7,628 bases of DNA, from assembly GCA_964405975.1 (NCBI GenBank), contig CAYOPW010000080.1, positions 1 through 7,628 of the forward strand, in the 5' to 3' direction. This stretch comes from Hyphomicrobium_A sp964405975. GTDB lineage: Bacteria; Pseudomonadota; Alphaproteobacteria; Rhizobiales; Hyphomicrobiaceae. Every line of letters starts with the position of its first letter. Position 1 is the first letter of the stretch. A model generated the notes under the pieces. That model ran no database searches and had not been told where the DNA came from. It worked only from the letters and a program-made list of their open reading frames with translations. Of the stretch, positions 7,506 to 7,628 are shown one piece after another. The position numbers and the translations under genes are program-made.

Positions 7506-7628
7506 ATGTTCAAGGACAACGCGAGTCTCCGTGTGATGCAAACTCCAATCGTATCCCCATCTAGAGGACCAGTTTTCAGATTTTGGCTCTTGAGCAATCT
7601 GCCGCTGCTCCTTCTATGTCCGCTATTG
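7506..7628 (+). CDS. Possible start of an unknown protein with a hydrophobic N-terminus (3' end outside window)
   Basis: A frame on the + strand is open from 7455, after a TGA at 7452-7454, to the right edge. Its first ATG is at 7506, with further possible starts at GTG 7533 and ATG 7536 and upstream TTG codons at 7473 and 7497. The translation from 7506 gives 41 residues: a polar start, then an Arg-containing stretch (SPSRGPVFRF), then FWLLSNLPLLLLCPLL running to the window edge. This basic-then-hydrophobic pattern is what a signal peptide or first membrane helix looks like. Ribosome sites are poor: GAGG at 7483-7486 suits the TTG at 7497 best. I do not recognise a family. The main doubt is that a 63-codon open frame also runs on the opposite strand here, and the region is less GC-rich than the genes to the left. 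The start position is uncertain. Confidence 0.3.
   Translation, partial: MFKDNASLRVMQTPIVSPSRGPVFRFWLLSNLPLLLLCPLL

Noticed and set aside
7489..7536. A 15-codon open frame (ATG 7489 to TGA 7534-7536) as a leader peptide before the downstream candidate gene.
   Set aside because: It has no adequately spaced ribosome site and no run of regulatory codons or attenuator hairpin; its overlap with the ATG at 7536 could be coincidence.
7335..7541. A minus-strand frame of 68 codons with a TTG start, overlapping the end of treY.
   Set aside because: About half lies antisense to the C-terminal coding sequence of treY and the product resembles no family I recognise.
7436..7628. A minus-strand frame of 63 codons, open from the right edge to a TGA at 7438-7436, which could be the 3' end of a convergent gene.
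   Set aside because: The translation shows no recognisable motif, codon use is unlike the neighbouring genes, and it conflicts with the + strand frame that has a more protein-like hydrophobic N-terminus. At this length an open frame can occur by chance. It remains the main alternative for this stretch.

Overview
The window holds a tightly packed, single-direction (+ strand) block of four α-glucan-active enzymes: the C-terminal half of a glycogen debranching enzyme (glgX, cut by the left edge), then complete treZ, malQ and treY genes. Together they form a route from glycogen to trehalose. After treY there are about 200 bases of less clearly coding sequence that may contain the start of another, unrecognised gene cut by the right edge.

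Organism: base composition is moderately GC-rich in the genes (roughly 60% by eye). The gene set and protein sequences look like a proteobacterium, most likely an alphaproteobacterium of the Rhizobiales/Hyphomicrobiales type. This placement is by general resemblance of the proteins, not by any marker gene, and is uncertain.

Layout: glgX (1-969, partial) ends in a TAATG junction with treZ (969-2834). treZ ends in an ATGA junction with malQ (2831-4720), which ends in an ATGA junction with treY (4717-7431). There is no intergenic space between the four genes and no internal promoter or terminator is visible, so they are almost certainly one transcript with coupled translation. The promoter must lie to the left of the window.

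How the genes work together: GlgX removes short α-1,6 branches from phosphorylase-trimmed glycogen and yields linear malto-oligosaccharides. TreY isomerises the reducing-end α-1,4 bond to an α,α-1,1 bond, and TreZ then cuts off trehalose, leaving a chain two glucoses shorter. MalQ disproportionates the short leftovers that TreY cannot use (for example maltotriose) into longer chains plus glucose, so the glucan can be used nearly completely. All catalytic acids expected for each family are present in the parts that can be seen, so the pathway looks intact. None of the four proteins shows a signal peptide, so they should act in the cytoplasm.

Novelty: this is a well-known type of metabolic operon. 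I did not find evidence of an undescribed system. The points most worth a second look are the malQ-between-treZ-and-treY arrangement with three start/stop overlaps, an unusual residue next to the TreZ nucleophile, and the possible membrane or secreted protein start after treY.
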